DNA from: Azospirillum sp. SYSU D00513
Lineage (GTDB): Bacteria; Pseudomonadota; Alphaproteobacteria; Azospirillales; Azospirillaceae
Assembly: GCF_017356015.1 (NCBI RefSeq)
Contig: NZ_JAFIQV010000003.1
Span: forward strand, 1-64,000
DNA length: 64,000 nucleotides
Reading direction: 5' to 3'
Shown here: piece after piece, positions 1-10,496 of the stretch
Numbering within the stretch: position 1 is the stretch's first letter
How the letters are laid out: each line of letters starts with the position of its first letter
Notes under the pieces: model-generated
The model's database searches: none
Told to the model about the DNA's origin: nothing
The model's input: only the letters and a program-made list of their open reading frames with translations
Position numbers and translations under genes: made by a program

Positions 1-59
1 TCCGCAGTTGCGCTTCACTTCGCTCGCCGTGATCAGCTTACGATGGGACTTGCACCCAC

Positions 60-110
60 AAGAGAACGCCCATGCTGGGCGCACCAAGAGAACGCCCATG
101 CTGGGCGCAC
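60..110. repeat. two tandem copies of a 25-bp unit
   Basis: A 25-base unit beginning AAGAGAACGCCCATG is present at 60-84 and again, identically, at 86-110, a period of 26. Each unit contains the small palindrome GCCCATGCTGGGC. It lies downstream of the leftward chemoreceptor gene and beyond its terminator. The copy number is only two, so it is not a CRISPR. It may be the end of something lying left of the window; I do not recognise it. Confidence 0.7.
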
Positions 111-120
111 AAACCTGAGA

Positions 121-146
121 AGGCGGGGCCATTGAGGCCCCGCCCC
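121..146 (-). terminator. intrinsic terminator after the chemoreceptor gene
   Basis: A perfect 9-bp inverted repeat, GGCGGGGCC at 122-130 and GGCCCCGCC at 136-144, encloses a 5-base loop. It sits 15 bases past the stop codon of the leftward gene at 161. On the minus strand the stem is followed by a weak T-rich stretch (TTCTCAGGTTT), so termination may be incomplete. Confidence 0.65.
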
Positions 147-160
147 TGACGAAAACAGCC

Positions 161-1468
161 TCAGATCACCCGGCGCAACGACCGCAGGAAGCCGTCCATC
201 TCGCTGCCCAGCCGTTCGGACTGGTGGGACAGTTCGGTGGCGGCGGCGAGGACCTCGCGGGAGGCGGAGCCGGTCTCCGTGGCGCCGCCCGTCACGTGGT
301 GGATGCGCTTGGCGACCGACGCCGTCCCTTCGGACGCCTGCTCCACGTTGCGGGCGATCTCGTCCGTGGCGGCGCGCTGCTGTTCCAGCGCGGTGGAGAT
401 GGTCACCATCGTCTCGTCCACCTCGGTGATGGCGTGGCCGATATTCCGGATGGCGTCCACGGCGTGGCGTGTCGCGTCCTGCATGGCGGCGACCTGGAGG
501 GAGATTTCCTCCGTCGCATGGGCGGTCTGGTTAGCGAGGTTCTTCACCTCGTTGGCGACGACGGCGAAGCCCTTGCCGGCCTCCCCCGCGCGGGCCGCCT
601 CGATGGTGGCGTTCAGCGCCAGCAGGTTCGTCTGGGCGGCGATGGTCCGGATCAGCGTCACCACCTCGCCGATGCGGGCGGCACTCTCGTCCAGGCCGCT
701 CACGTCGCCGTCGGCGGCGCGGGCGCGCTCCACCGCGTGGCGGGCGACCTCGGCCGAACGGACGACCTGACCGGCGATCTCGCCGATGGAGGCCGCCAGC
801 TCGTCCGCCGCCGTCGCCACCATCTGCACGTTGCCCGACGCCTGTTCGGCGGCCGAGGCCACGGCCAGCGCCTCCCGGCTGGTCGAGCCTGCCACGTCCG
901 ACATGCCGCCGGCGGTCGCGCACAGCTCGGTCGAGGCCGACGCCACGCTGGACACCACCCCCTTCGCGGTCTCCTCGAACCGGTCGGTGACGCCCTTGAA
1001 GGTCACGATCTTCCGGTCCATGGCCGCGATGGCGCGGTTGATCACGGTGGCGCCCTGCCGGAATCCGCCGACCATGCCGCGCTCGATGACCGTCCGGTGG
1101 TAGCGCTGCTCGGTCACCGCCTCCAGCGCCGCCTTGGCTTCGCGCACGAAGGCGTCCGTGCGGTCGGCGAAGGCGTTGATGGCGTGCAGCAGCGCGCCGG
1201 TCTCGCCCCCCTCGCGGATGTCGATGACGCGGGCCTCCATGTCGCCCTTCTCCAGCCGCCTTAGCACGGCGAGGCCGCGCGCGACCTCGCGCCGGACCGC
1301 CCGCGCGCACAGGAAGGCGGCGAGGATCGCCAGGAGCGTGAGGGCATACGGAATCAGGGCGATGCCGCCGGAGCCGCCGGCCAACGCCAGCGCGCCGCCG
1401 GTGAGCGCCGCGAGAAGGGCCGCCGCGACCGCCGCCTCAAGCCTGAAGAGAGAAGATGAAGCGTTCAT
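161..1468 (-). CDS. transmembrane methyl-accepting chemotaxis protein (CetA-like half of a split Aer)
   Basis: This 435-residue chemoreceptor has two hydrophobic helices near the N-terminus (about residues 10-30 and 37-54) with almost no periplasmic loop, then a HAMP-like linker and a long methyl-accepting coiled coil. The hairpin tip that binds CheA and CheW is plain ([20 protein letters not shown], about residues 280-300). There is no sensory domain of its own. Its start overlaps by 32 bases the end of a gene encoding an Aer-type PAS domain, so the two proteins probably work together as an energy or redox receptor, as CetA and CetB do in Campylobacter. Function as chemoreceptor is certain from the signalling domain; the pairing is inferred from the overlap. 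Confidence 0.93.
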   Translation of the reverse strand: MNASSSLFRLEAAVAAALLAALTGGALALAGGSGGIALIPYALTLLAILAAFLCARAVRREVARGLAVLRRLEKGDMEARVIDIREGGETGALLHAINAFADRTDAFVREAKAALEAVTEQRYHRTVIERGMVGGFRQGATVINRAIAAMDRKIVTFKGVTDRFEETAKGVVSSVASASTELCATAGGMSDVAGSTSREALAVASAAEQASGNVQMVATAADELAASIGEIAGQVVRSAEVARHAVERARAADGDVSGLDESAARIGEVVTLIRTIAAQTNLLALNATIEAARAGEAGKGFAVVANEVKNLANQTAHATEEISLQVAAMQDATRHAVDAIRNIGHAITEVDETMVTISTALEQQRAATDEIARNVEQASEGTASVAKRIHHVTGGATETGSASREVLAAATELSHQSERLGSEMDGFLRSLRRVI

Positions 1469-1979
1469 AATCCAGCCCCTTGGCGTTCAGCACGTCGGTA
1501 AGGCGGCCGATGGCCGCGTTCATGCCCTTGGCGCGGCTGTCGTGCCGGCCTTCCTCCTCGAGAAGGGTTTTGTAGAGGGGCGCTATGACCTCGGAGACGA
1601 CCTTCGGGTCGGGCACCCGGCGGTTCGAATGGTAACCGGTGATGGCGCCGGAGTTGTCGTAGGTCGGCGTCACATGGGCGAAGACCCAGTAATGGTCCCC
1701 GCTCGCCGCGCGGTTCAGCACATAGGCGAAGATCTCCCGCCCCTGCTGGATCGTGTCCCACAGCAGCTTGAAGACGCAGCGCGGCATGTCCGGGTGACGG
1801 ATCAGGTTGTGCGGCTTGCCCAGGACCTGTTGCTCGGTCATCTGGCACATGCGCAGGAACACCTGGTTGGCGTAGGTGATGCGCCCGCCCGTGTCCGTCT
1901 TGGTGACGATGACCTCATCCTCGCCGAAGAAGCGCTCCTTCCCCGTCAGGGTGGGCCTCGCCAGCTCCGTTTCCGCCAT
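1437..1979 (-). CDS. Aer-type PAS domain protein (CetB-like)
   Basis: The product is 180 residues and is essentially one PAS domain (about 20-125) with a short helical tail. It carries the hallmarks of the Aer sensor domain: [11 protein letters not shown], then GDHYWV, then GYHSNRR and a [14 protein letters not shown] helix. In E. coli Aer this domain binds FAD and reports redox state to a HAMP-signalling half in the same chain. Here that half is the next gene. The start chosen is the ATG at 1979 (MAETELARP); a longer reading frame upstream overlaps the preceding gene and lacks homology. FAD binding is inferred from the Aer-like motifs, not shown. Confidence 0.88.
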   Translation of the reverse strand: MAETELARPTLTGKERFFGEDEVIVTKTDTGGRITYANQVFLRMCQMTEQQVLGKPHNLIRHPDMPRCVFKLLWDTIQQGREIFAYVLNRAASGDHYWVFAHVTPTYDNSGAITGYHSNRRVPDPKVVSEVIAPLYKTLLEEEGRHDSRAKGMNAAIGRLTDVLNAKGLDYERFIFSLQA

Positions 1980-2062
1980 GCCTGTTTCCCCCTCGTTCGT
2001 TGGGGATACAGCTAAGGCCGCGCCGCAAGGCCGGGCCATGACCTGAATCAATTGGGGTGTGA

Positions 2063-2788
2063 TCACGCCCCTTCGGACGGCGTGCCCTCGGGCCGCTTCT
2101 CCTCGGCCAGGGCGTGGGCGAAGTCCGCGACACCCTTGGCCCCGGCCTCCGTCAGGCTGTAGACGCCCCGCCCCGCCCGCTCGAACCAGCCATAGACGTT
2201 GCGCTGGAGGATCGCGGCCACGTCCGCAGGCGCACCCGCCGCGCGCATGGCCGCCAGCGCCATAGGTCCCTCCCGCAGCAACCGGGCGCAGCGCAGCGCG
2301 TCCTGGCGGTAGGCGGTGACGATGGGCACGCGGGTGGAGCCTCCCCGGTTCGGGTCGCCCGCCCGCCGCTTGTGCTCGCCCAGCAGCCGGGTGGCGCGCT
2401 TGCGGTCCTTGCGCGGTGTGTAGGGCGTGGGGTCGAGCAGCACCTCCACATGCGCGCCGTCGGCCCGCGCCGGATCGACGATCAGCAGCCCGAGCCCGAG
2501 CCGCCGGCACAGCTTCTTCACGCCCGTGTCGTAGGGGGAGGGGCCGGTCGCCTTCCGGCCGGGCTGCGGCACGGCCAGATAGACGGCGTCCGTCACCGCC
2601 AGCCGGTCCACCCCCTGCAGTAGAAGCTCCAGCGTGAAGCGCTTCTTGAGCTCCACGATCACCGGCGGCTCCGCCTCCCGCACGGCCACGAGGTCGCAGC
2701 CGTGCACCTCCGCCTTCACCTCGTAGCCCCGGGATTCGAGGAACGCCTTCACCGGGGCGTAGAGGTCTGTCTCCGCGGCGATGGGCAC
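2063..2788 (-). CDS. DUF2161 family PD-(D/E)XK-fold protein
   Basis: A 241-residue protein of the DUF2161 family, predicted to have a restriction-endonuclease-like core. The N-terminal part shows the expected layout: a glutamate in the first helix region (AETDLYAPVKAFLE), then HGCDLVAV and VIVELKKRF, which supply the D and ExK of a PD-(D/E)XK centre. The C-terminal half looks like a winged-helix domain (RNVYGWFERAGRGVYSLTEAG). The start codon is only one base from the stop of the mutase gene, so the two are cotranscribed. The cellular role is not known. Annotation as a phosphodiesterase or nuclease rests on fold motifs only. Confidence 0.8.
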   Translation of the reverse strand: MPIAAETDLYAPVKAFLESRGYEVKAEVHGCDLVAVREAEPPVIVELKKRFTLELLLQGVDRLAVTDAVYLAVPQPGRKATGPSPYDTGVKKLCRRLGLGLLIVDPARADGAHVEVLLDPTPYTPRKDRKRATRLLGEHKRRAGDPNRGGSTRVPIVTAYRQDALRCARLLREGPMALAAMRAAGAPADVAAILQRNVYGWFERAGRGVYSLTEAGAKGVADFAHALAEEKRPEGTPSEGA

Positions 2789-2789
2789 G

Positions 2790-4943
2790 TCAGGCGGTCT
2801 GCCTCTGCCCGCGCAGGATGCCGAGGATCTCGGCGGCGGCCCGGGGAATGTGGGTGCCCGGCCCGTAGATCGCCGCGACGCCCGCCTCCTTCAGGAACGG
2901 GTAGTCCTGCGGCGGGATGACGCCACCGCACACCACGAGGATGTCGCCCGCACCCTGGCGGCGCAGCTCCTCGATGAGCTGCGGCACCAGCGTCTTGTGC
3001 CCGGCGGCCTGGGAGGAGACGCCGACGACGTGCACGTCCGCCTCGATAGCCTGGCGGGCGGCCTCCTCCGGCGTCTGGAAGAGCGGGCCGATGTCCACGT
3101 CGAAGCCGATGTCGGCGAAGCTCGTGGCGATCACCTTGGCGCCGCGGTCGTGGCCGTCCTGCCCCATCTTGACGACGAGGATGCGCGGCCGGCGCCCTTC
3201 CTCCTCGGCGAAGGCGGCGATGTCCCGGCGGATCGCCTCGAAGCCCTCGTCGCCCTCGTAGGCCGCGCCATAGACGCCGGAGACGGAGCGGATGACCGCC
3301 GTGTGCCGGGTGAAGACCTTCTCCAGCGCCTCGGAGATCTCGCCGACGGTGGCGCGGGCGCGGGTGGCCTCGACCGACAGGGCCAGCAGGTTGCCGGTGC
3401 CGTCGGCGGCGGCCTTGGTCAGGGCATCGAGCGCCGCGCGGCACGCCGCTTCATCACGGGTGGAACGGACGCGGTTCAGCCGGGCGATCTGGGATTCGCG
3501 GACCGCGGCATTGTCGATGTCCAGCACCTCGACATGGTCCGGGTGTTCGGGGCGGTACTTGTTGACGCCGACGATCACCTCCTCCCCCCGATCGATGCGG
3601 GCCTGACGGCGGGCGGCGGCCTCCTCGATCAGCAGCTTCGGAAAACCGTTGTCCACGGCCTTGGTCATGCCGCCCATCGCCTCGACCTTGTCGATCAGCT
3701 CCATGGCGGCCTTGGCGAGGCTGTGTGTCAGATGCTCGATGTAGTAGGAGCCGCCGAGCGGATCGATCACCTTGGTGACACCGGTCTCCTCCGCGATGAT
3801 GAGCTGGGTGTTGCGGGCGATGCGGGCGGAGGTCTTGGTCGGCAGCCCCAGCGCCTCGTCGAAGGCGTTGGTGTGCAGCGACTGGGTGCCGCCCAGCACG
3901 GCGGCCATCGCCTCCACCGTCGTGCGGATGACGTTGTTGTAGGGGTCCTGCTCGGTCAGCGACACGCCCGACGTCTGGCAGTGGGTGCGCAGGGCGAGCG
4001 AACGCGGGTCCTGCGGGTCGAACTCCCGCTTCATCAGCGTCGCCCAGAGCAGCCGCGCCGCGCGCAGCTTGGCGATCTCCATGAAGAAGTTCATGCCGAT
4101 GGCGAAGAAGAAGGACAGGCGCGGCGCGAACTTGTCCACGGCCAGCCCCTTGGAGCGGGCGGCGCGCACATAGTCCAGCCCGTCGGCGATGGTGAAGGCC
4201 AGCTCCTGCACCGCCGTCGCCCCTGCCTCCTGCATATGGTAGCCGGAGATGGAGATGGAGTTGAACTTCGGCATGTGCGCCGCCGTGTAGCCGATGATGT
4301 CGGCGATGATCCGCATCGAGGGCTCGGGCGGGTAGATGTAGGTGTTGCGGACCATGAACTCCTTCAGGATGTCGTTCTGGATGGTGCCGCTGAGCTTGTC
4401 CTGGCTGACCCCCTGCTCTTCCGCCGCGACGATGTAGCCGGCCAGAACCGGCAAAACCGCCCCGTTCATCGTCATGGACACCGACATCTTGTCGAGCGGG
4501 ATGCCGTCGAAGAGGATCTTCATGTCCTCCACGCTGTCGATGGCGACACCCGCCTTGCCCACGTCGCCGACGACGCGCGGGTGGTCGCTGTCGTAGCCCC
4601 GGTGGGTGGCGAGGTCGAAGGCAACCGACAGCCCCATCTGGCCGGCCCGCAGGTTGGCCTTGTAGAAGGCGTTCGACTCCTCCGCCGTGGAGAAGCCCGC
4701 ATATTGCCGGATGGTCCAGGGCCGCACCGCGTACATCGTCGCGCGCGGGCCGCGGGTGAAGGGGGCGAAGCCGGGCAGGCTGTCCGTCTCCATCCCCTCC
4801 AGGTCCTGCGCCGTGTAGAGCGCCTTGACGTCCAGCCCCTCCGGCGTGCGCCAGGTCAGGCGGTCCAGGGACCCTTCCGCCCCGATGTCCTTGGCCGCCA
4901 GGGCTTCCCAGTCGGACAGGGACTTCTTCGGAAAATCGCTCAT
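2790..4943 (-). CDS. scpA: methylmalonyl-CoA mutase
   Basis: This 717-residue enzyme isomerises (R)-methylmalonyl-CoA to succinyl-CoA with adenosylcobalamin and is the last step of propionyl-CoA assimilation. The N-terminal TIM barrel contains the substrate-binding stretches [15 protein letters not shown] and [15 protein letters not shown]. The C-terminal cobalamin domain has DGHDRG near residue 596, supplying the lower axial histidine. Its length and single-gene layout fit the homodimeric form. The start is the ATG at 4943 (MSDFPKK), preceded by AGGAGC; an upstream extension to 5021 is not conserved in character. The partner carboxylase genes lie 350 bases upstream. Confidence 0.96.
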   Translation of the reverse strand: MSDFPKKSLSDWEALAAKDIGAEGSLDRLTWRTPEGLDVKALYTAQDLEGMETDSLPGFAPFTRGPRATMYAVRPWTIRQYAGFSTAEESNAFYKANLRAGQMGLSVAFDLATHRGYDSDHPRVVGDVGKAGVAIDSVEDMKILFDGIPLDKMSVSMTMNGAVLPVLAGYIVAAEEQGVSQDKLSGTIQNDILKEFMVRNTYIYPPEPSMRIIADIIGYTAAHMPKFNSISISGYHMQEAGATAVQELAFTIADGLDYVRAARSKGLAVDKFAPRLSFFFAIGMNFFMEIAKLRAARLLWATLMKREFDPQDPRSLALRTHCQTSGVSLTEQDPYNNVIRTTVEAMAAVLGGTQSLHTNAFDEALGLPTKTSARIARNTQLIIAEETGVTKVIDPLGGSYYIEHLTHSLAKAAMELIDKVEAMGGMTKAVDNGFPKLLIEEAAARRQARIDRGEEVIVGVNKYRPEHPDHVEVLDIDNAAVRESQIARLNRVRSTRDEAACRAALDALTKAAADGTGNLLALSVEATRARATVGEISEALEKVFTRHTAVIRSVSGVYGAAYEGDEGFEAIRRDIAAFAEEEGRRPRILVVKMGQDGHDRGAKVIATSFADIGFDVDIGPLFQTPEEAARQAIEADVHVVGVSSQAAGHKTLVPQLIEELRRQGAGDILVVCGGVIPPQDYPFLKEAGVAAIYGPGTHIPRAAAEILGILRGQRQTA

Positions 4944-5024
4944 GGTCGGCTCCTGAAAGAAGGACAAAGGCGCTGGAGGTAAAACCAGTTGCAGGACGCG
5001 ACGTCGGTCACGGACCACCACTTT

Positions 5025-5185
5025 CCGTCATCCCCGCTTTAGCGCTACGGAATGCACATATCTCCAGAGCAGAATTTTCTGAAAACCAACCACTTGACCG
5101 TCACCCCCGCGAAAGCGGGGGTCCAGGACTCTTCCACAGCGTTCGCTCTGAGGCGTTCTGGATCCCCGCTTTCGCGGGGATGACG
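5025..5185. repeat. dispersed palindromic repeat (RESGDP-type) pair
   Basis: Two copies of a conserved unit face each other: CGTCACCCCCGCGAAAGC starting at 5099 and its near complement ending in GCGGGGATGACG at 5185, with a partial third copy at 5025-5044. Each unit is itself a hairpin (CCCCGCGAAAGCGGGG). Translated, the unit gives the familiar spurious peptide HPRESGDP with FAGVT. Such units are scattered in intergenic spaces of many proteobacteria. Here they fill most of the gap between pccA and scpA and could fold into one large hairpin that limits read-through. Confidence 0.8.
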
Positions 5186-5300
5186 GAAAGGTAGCTGCTT
5201 ATCGGTATGTTGCTGCCTTTGGAGATCTGTACACTCCATAGCCTTTTGGCTGGAACGACGGGTTCATCATGGCGGGGAGCAATCTCCGCTTCTTAACGCC

Positions 5301-7286
5301 TCACGCGAACTCGACGATCTTCTGGTCCACGGCGAGGCTGTTGCCGGCCTCCGCGTGGATCTTGGCGATGACGCCGTCCTGGGGAGCGCGCAGGATGTTC
5401 TCCATCTTCATCGCCTCCACCACGGCCAGCACTTCGCCGGCCTTGACCTCCTGCCCTTCCGACACAGCGAGCGAGACGAGCAGGCCCGGCATCGGCGACA
5501 GCAGGTACTTGGACAGGTCGGGCGGCGCCTTGACCGGCATCAGCGCGTCGTACTTCGCGACCAGCGGGCTCAGCACCTTCACCAGCGCCTGGGCTCCGCC
5601 GTGGAACAGCCGGTAATGCAGGCCGACCCGGTCGATCTGGAGGCTGACCGGCTCGCCGTCCACCGTGCCCCGGAACAGCGGCTGGCCGGGGCGCCATTCG
5701 CCGCGCACGGTGTGCGCCTTGCCGTCGAGCGTGACGGTGCAGCCGTCCCCCTCGCCCTGCACGGTCACCACGTGGCGGTCGTCGTTCACGACCACCACCC
5801 AGTCCTGACGCAGCCGCGCCCGGTGGCCCGGCATCTGGCCGGAGATGCGCAGCTCGCGCTCCACCACGGTACGGTGAACCGCCGCGGCGACGGCGACCAG
5901 CACCGCCGGGTCCTTGGGTGGCAGGTCGGCGGCGCGGAAGCCGTTCGGGTATTCCTCGGCGATGAAGTTGGTGGTCAGCCGCCCTTCCACGAAGCGCGGG
6001 TTCGCCATCAGCGAGGCCAGGAAGGGAATGTTGTGGCTGACGCCCCGGATGTAATACTGGTCGAGTGCGGCCCGCATGCGCGCCGTCGCCTCGTTCCGCG
6101 TCGGCCCCCAGGTGCAGAGCTTGGCGATCATCGGGTCGTAGAACATCGAGATCTCGCCGCCCTCGTAGACGCCCGTGTCCACGCGCACGTTCGGGTCGTC
6201 CGACGGCGGGCTGTAACGGGTCAGCCGGCCGGTGGAGGGCAGGAAGTTGCGGAAGGGGTCCTCGGCGTAGACGCGCGCCTCGATGGCCCAGCCGTTCAGC
6301 CGGACCTCCTCCTGCCGCAGGGTCAGCCTTTCGCCGGCCGCGACGCGGATCATCAGCTCGACCAGGTCCAGCCCGGTGACCAGCTCCGTCACCGGATGCT
6401 CGACCTGGAGGCGGGTGTTCATCTCCAGGAAGTAGAAGTTCCGCTCGGCGTCCACGATGAACTCCACCGTGCCGGCGGACTTGTAGTCCACGGCGCGGGC
6501 GAGCGCCACGGCCTGCTCGCCCATGGCCTTGCGGGTCGCCTCGTCCAGGAAGGGGCTCGGCGCCTCCTCGATGACCTTCTGGTGACGGCGCTGGATCGAG
6601 CATTCGCGCTCGCCCAGATAGAGCGTCGTGCCCTGCCCGTCGGCCAGCACCTGGATCTCGATGTGGCGCGGCTGCTGGATGTATTTCTCGATGAAAACGC
6701 GGTCGTCGGCGAAGCTGGAGCGCGCCTCGTTCTGGGCGGAGCGGAAGCCCTCGCGCGCCTCCTCGTCGTTCCAGGCCACGCGCATGCCCTTGCCGCCGCC
6801 GCCGGCCGACGCCTTGATCATCACCGGATAGCCGATGTCGCGGGCGATCGTGACCGCCTCGCCGTCGTCGGCGATGACGCCGAGATAGCCGGGGACCGTG
6901 GAGACGCCGGCCTGCTTCGCCAGCTTCTTGGATTCGATCTTGTCGCCCATGGCGGCGATGGCGTGGGCGTCCGGCCCGATGAAGGCGATGCCGGCCGCGG
7001 CCAGCGCCTCCTGGAACTCGCGCTTTTCCGACAGGAAGCCGTAGCCCGGATGGACCGCCTGCGCGCCCGTCTTCCGGCAGGCCTCGACGATGCGCTCCAC
7101 CTGGAGGTAGCTCTGCGCCGAGGGGGCGGGGCCGATGTGGACGGCCTCGTCGGCCATCTCGACATGCAGGGCGTTGCGGTCGGCGTCGGAATAGACGGCC
7201 ACCGTCTTGATGCCCATGCGGCGCGCCGTGCGGATGACCCGGCAGGCGATCTCGCCGCGGTTGGCGATGAGGATCTTCTCGAACAT
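5301..7286 (-). CDS. pccA: propionyl-CoA carboxylase, biotin carboxylase and carrier subunit
   Basis: A 661-residue alpha subunit that carboxylates its own biotin with ATP and bicarbonate and hands the carboxyl group to the beta subunit. The biotin carboxylase domain opens with ILIANRGEIACRVIRT and has the ATP-grasp glycine loop ASAGGGGKGMR near residue 165 and the catalytic stretch EMNTRLQVEHPVTE near 290. The BCCP domain ends the chain with EAMKMEN, biotinyl-lysine near residue 627. Twelve bases separate it from pccB upstream. Together with the nearby mutase, a propionyl rather than acetyl or methylcrotonyl substrate is the best reading. Confidence 0.95.
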   Translation of the reverse strand: MFEKILIANRGEIACRVIRTARRMGIKTVAVYSDADRNALHVEMADEAVHIGPAPSAQSYLQVERIVEACRKTGAQAVHPGYGFLSEKREFQEALAAAGIAFIGPDAHAIAAMGDKIESKKLAKQAGVSTVPGYLGVIADDGEAVTIARDIGYPVMIKASAGGGGKGMRVAWNDEEAREGFRSAQNEARSSFADDRVFIEKYIQQPRHIEIQVLADGQGTTLYLGERECSIQRRHQKVIEEAPSPFLDEATRKAMGEQAVALARAVDYKSAGTVEFIVDAERNFYFLEMNTRLQVEHPVTELVTGLDLVELMIRVAAGERLTLRQEEVRLNGWAIEARVYAEDPFRNFLPSTGRLTRYSPPSDDPNVRVDTGVYEGGEISMFYDPMIAKLCTWGPTRNEATARMRAALDQYYIRGVSHNIPFLASLMANPRFVEGRLTTNFIAEEYPNGFRAADLPPKDPAVLVAVAAAVHRTVVERELRISGQMPGHRARLRQDWVVVVNDDRHVVTVQGEGDGCTVTLDGKAHTVRGEWRPGQPLFRGTVDGEPVSLQIDRVGLHYRLFHGGAQALVKVLSPLVAKYDALMPVKAPPDLSKYLLSPMPGLLVSLAVSEGQEVKAGEVLAVVEAMKMENILRAPQDGVIAKIHAEAGNSLAVDQKIVEFA

Positions 7287-7297
7287 GGCGGCCGGCC

Positions 7298-8830
<1,533 letters not shown>

Positions 8831-8893
8831 CAGGCGTTTCCCACAGTGACGTGCGGCCCCTAGTCCGCCGGTTCGGTTGGATTATTCACAGGA

Positions 8894-8983
8894 TTTGCAA
8901 CGGGGCAACCAGACGACCGGATGATTCGTGCGAACTTGCGAACATCTTTGCGACTGCGTTACAAGAATTGCGAATCTTGCGAA
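8894..8983. promoter_or_regulatory. PccR-type operator boxes
   Basis: Between the divergent pccB and pccR genes lie CTTGCGAA at 8935-8942 and TTTGCGAC at 8947-8954, separated by exactly four bases, then ATTGCGAA at 8967-8974 and CTTGCGAA at 8976-8983, and a single TTTGCAAC at 8894-8901. The known PccR site in Rhodobacter sphaeroides is a pair of TTTGCAAA boxes four bases apart, so the first pair has the same spacing with one consistent A-to-G change. Binding is inferred. Confidence 0.7.
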
Positions 8984-9021
8984 GTCACCTTTCACGACAC
9001 TCCGGCCGCCGAGGTAAACCC

Positions 9022-10473
9022 ATGCAGAAGAAGCTTTATCTCGGTCACAAGCTGCGCCGCCTGCGCGAGCAGCGCGGCCTGACCCAGGCGGCCCTTGCGA
9101 AGGCGCTGGAACTCAGCCCCAGCTACCTGAACCAGCTGGAGAACAACCAGCGCCCGCTGACCCTCGCGGTGCTGGTGAAGATTTCCGGCGTGCTGGAAGC
9201 CGACATCACCCACCTGCTGGAGGACGAGGACTCGCGCCTCGTCTCCGACCTGCGGGAGGCGCTGGCCGACCCGCTCTTCGCGGGGGCGGCACTCGGCACG
9301 GCCGAGCTGCGCAACGTGGTGGGGGCGAGCCCGGAGACGGCGCGCCGCATCCTCAGCCTCCACCAGGCCTACCAGAAGCTCCATGAGCGGGTGCAGTCGC
9401 TGGCCGACAGCCTGCACAGCCAGGATCTCGGCGACCCGACCGGCGCGCAGTTCCCCTACGAGGAGGTGCGCGACTATTTCCACTACTGCAACAACTACAT
9501 CGGCCCGCTGGACGAGGCGGCGGAGCGGCTGTGGGACGCGGAGGGGTTCCGGTCCGGCGACCTGCAGAACGACCTGATCGCCTATCTGAAGCGCCGGCAC
9601 GACGTGCGGACCACCGTGCTGACCGACGTGGCGGCGGAGACGGCCATGCGGCGCTACGACGAGGCCACCGGCACCCTGACCCTCTCGGCCCTGCTGAACG
9701 GCCCGTCGCGCGCCTTCCACCTGGCGCACCAGATCGCATTGCTCGGCTGCGGCGCGATGATCGAGGATCTCGTGGCCGCGGCGAAATTCTCCAGCGAGGA
9801 CGCGCGGAGCATCTGCCGCGTCGGGCTCGCCAACTATTTTGCGGGCGCGCTGGTCATGCCCTACCGCGCCTTCCTGGCGGAGGCGCGGGCGCTGCGTCAC
9901 GACGTCGAACAGCTGCAAAGCCGCTTCGGCGCCAGCTTCGAACAGGTCTGCCACCGGCTCTCCACGCTCCAGCGGCCGGGCGCGCGCGGGCTGCCCTTCT
10001 ATTTCGTGCGGGTGGACATGGCCGGCAACATCACCAAGCGCCATTCCGCCACGCGCTTCCACTTCGCCCGCTTCGGCGGCGCTTGCCCCCTGTGGAACGT
10101 GCATGAGGCTTTCGCCCAGCCCGGCAAGATCCTGGTGCAGTTCGCCCGGATGCCGGACCGGACCGCCTACATCTGCATCGCCCGCACGGTCACCAAACGC
10201 GGCGGCGCCTACCTGAAGCCGTCGCGCCAGTTCGCGGTCGGGCTCGGCTGCGAGGCGAGCTTCGCCAGCGAGCTGGTCTACGCCGCGGGCATCGACACGG
10301 CCGACGAGGCCGCCGCCGTCCCCATCGGGGTGAACTGCCGCATCTGCGAGCGCACCGACTGCCAGCAGCGCGCCTTCCCGCCGATCGGCAGCCAGCTGAC
10401 GGTGGACGAACACCACCGCAGCTTCGTGCCCTATCTCTTCACCCAGCCGGGCCGGGTCGAGGAGGAGGTCTGA
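9022..10473 (+). CDS. pccR: short-chain fatty acyl-CoA responsive regulator (PccR/ScfR family)
   Basis: A 483-residue regulator. The first 70 residues are an XRE helix-turn-helix (LRRLREQRGLTQAALAKALELSPSYLNQLE), the middle is an IrrE-like M78 domain (HLAHQIALLG, without a full HExxH), and the C-terminal third is the short-chain fatty acyl-CoA sensing domain with a cysteine cluster NCRICERTDCQQRAFP near residue 445. In Rhodobacter PccR activates propionyl-CoA carboxylase and mutase genes. The start is the ATG at 9022 with GAGGT upstream; a longer frame from 8851 would read through the operators. It faces pccB, as expected for the local regulator. Confidence 0.9.
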   Translation: MQKKLYLGHKLRRLREQRGLTQAALAKALELSPSYLNQLENNQRPLTLAVLVKISGVLEADITHLLEDEDSRLVSDLREALADPLFAGAALGTAELRNVVGASPETARRILSLHQAYQKLHERVQSLADSLHSQDLGDPTGAQFPYEEVRDYFHYCNNYIGPLDEAAERLWDAEGFRSGDLQNDLIAYLKRRHDVRTTVLTDVAAETAMRRYDEATGTLTLSALLNGPSRAFHLAHQIALLGCGAMIEDLVAAAKFSSEDARSICRVGLANYFAGALVMPYRAFLAEARALRHDVEQLQSRFGASFEQVCHRLSTLQRPGARGLPFYFVRVDMAGNITKRHSATRFHFARFGGACPLWNVHEAFAQPGKILVQFARMPDRTAYICIARTVTKRGGAYLKPSRQFAVGLGCEASFASELVYAAGIDTADEAAAVPIGVNCRICERTDCQQRAFPPIGSQLTVDEHHRSFVPYLFTQPGRVEEEV

Positions 10474-10496
10474 CGGGCCAAGTCCGAGAGGCCGGC

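Noticed and set aside
60..110. Two identical 25-bp units as a CRISPR
   Set aside because: Only two copies with one base between them and no spacer.
5045..5239. 64-residue minus-strand open frame with HPRESGDP and FAGVT
   Set aside because: It is the translation of the palindromic repeat units; this peptide is a known false gene in many genomes.
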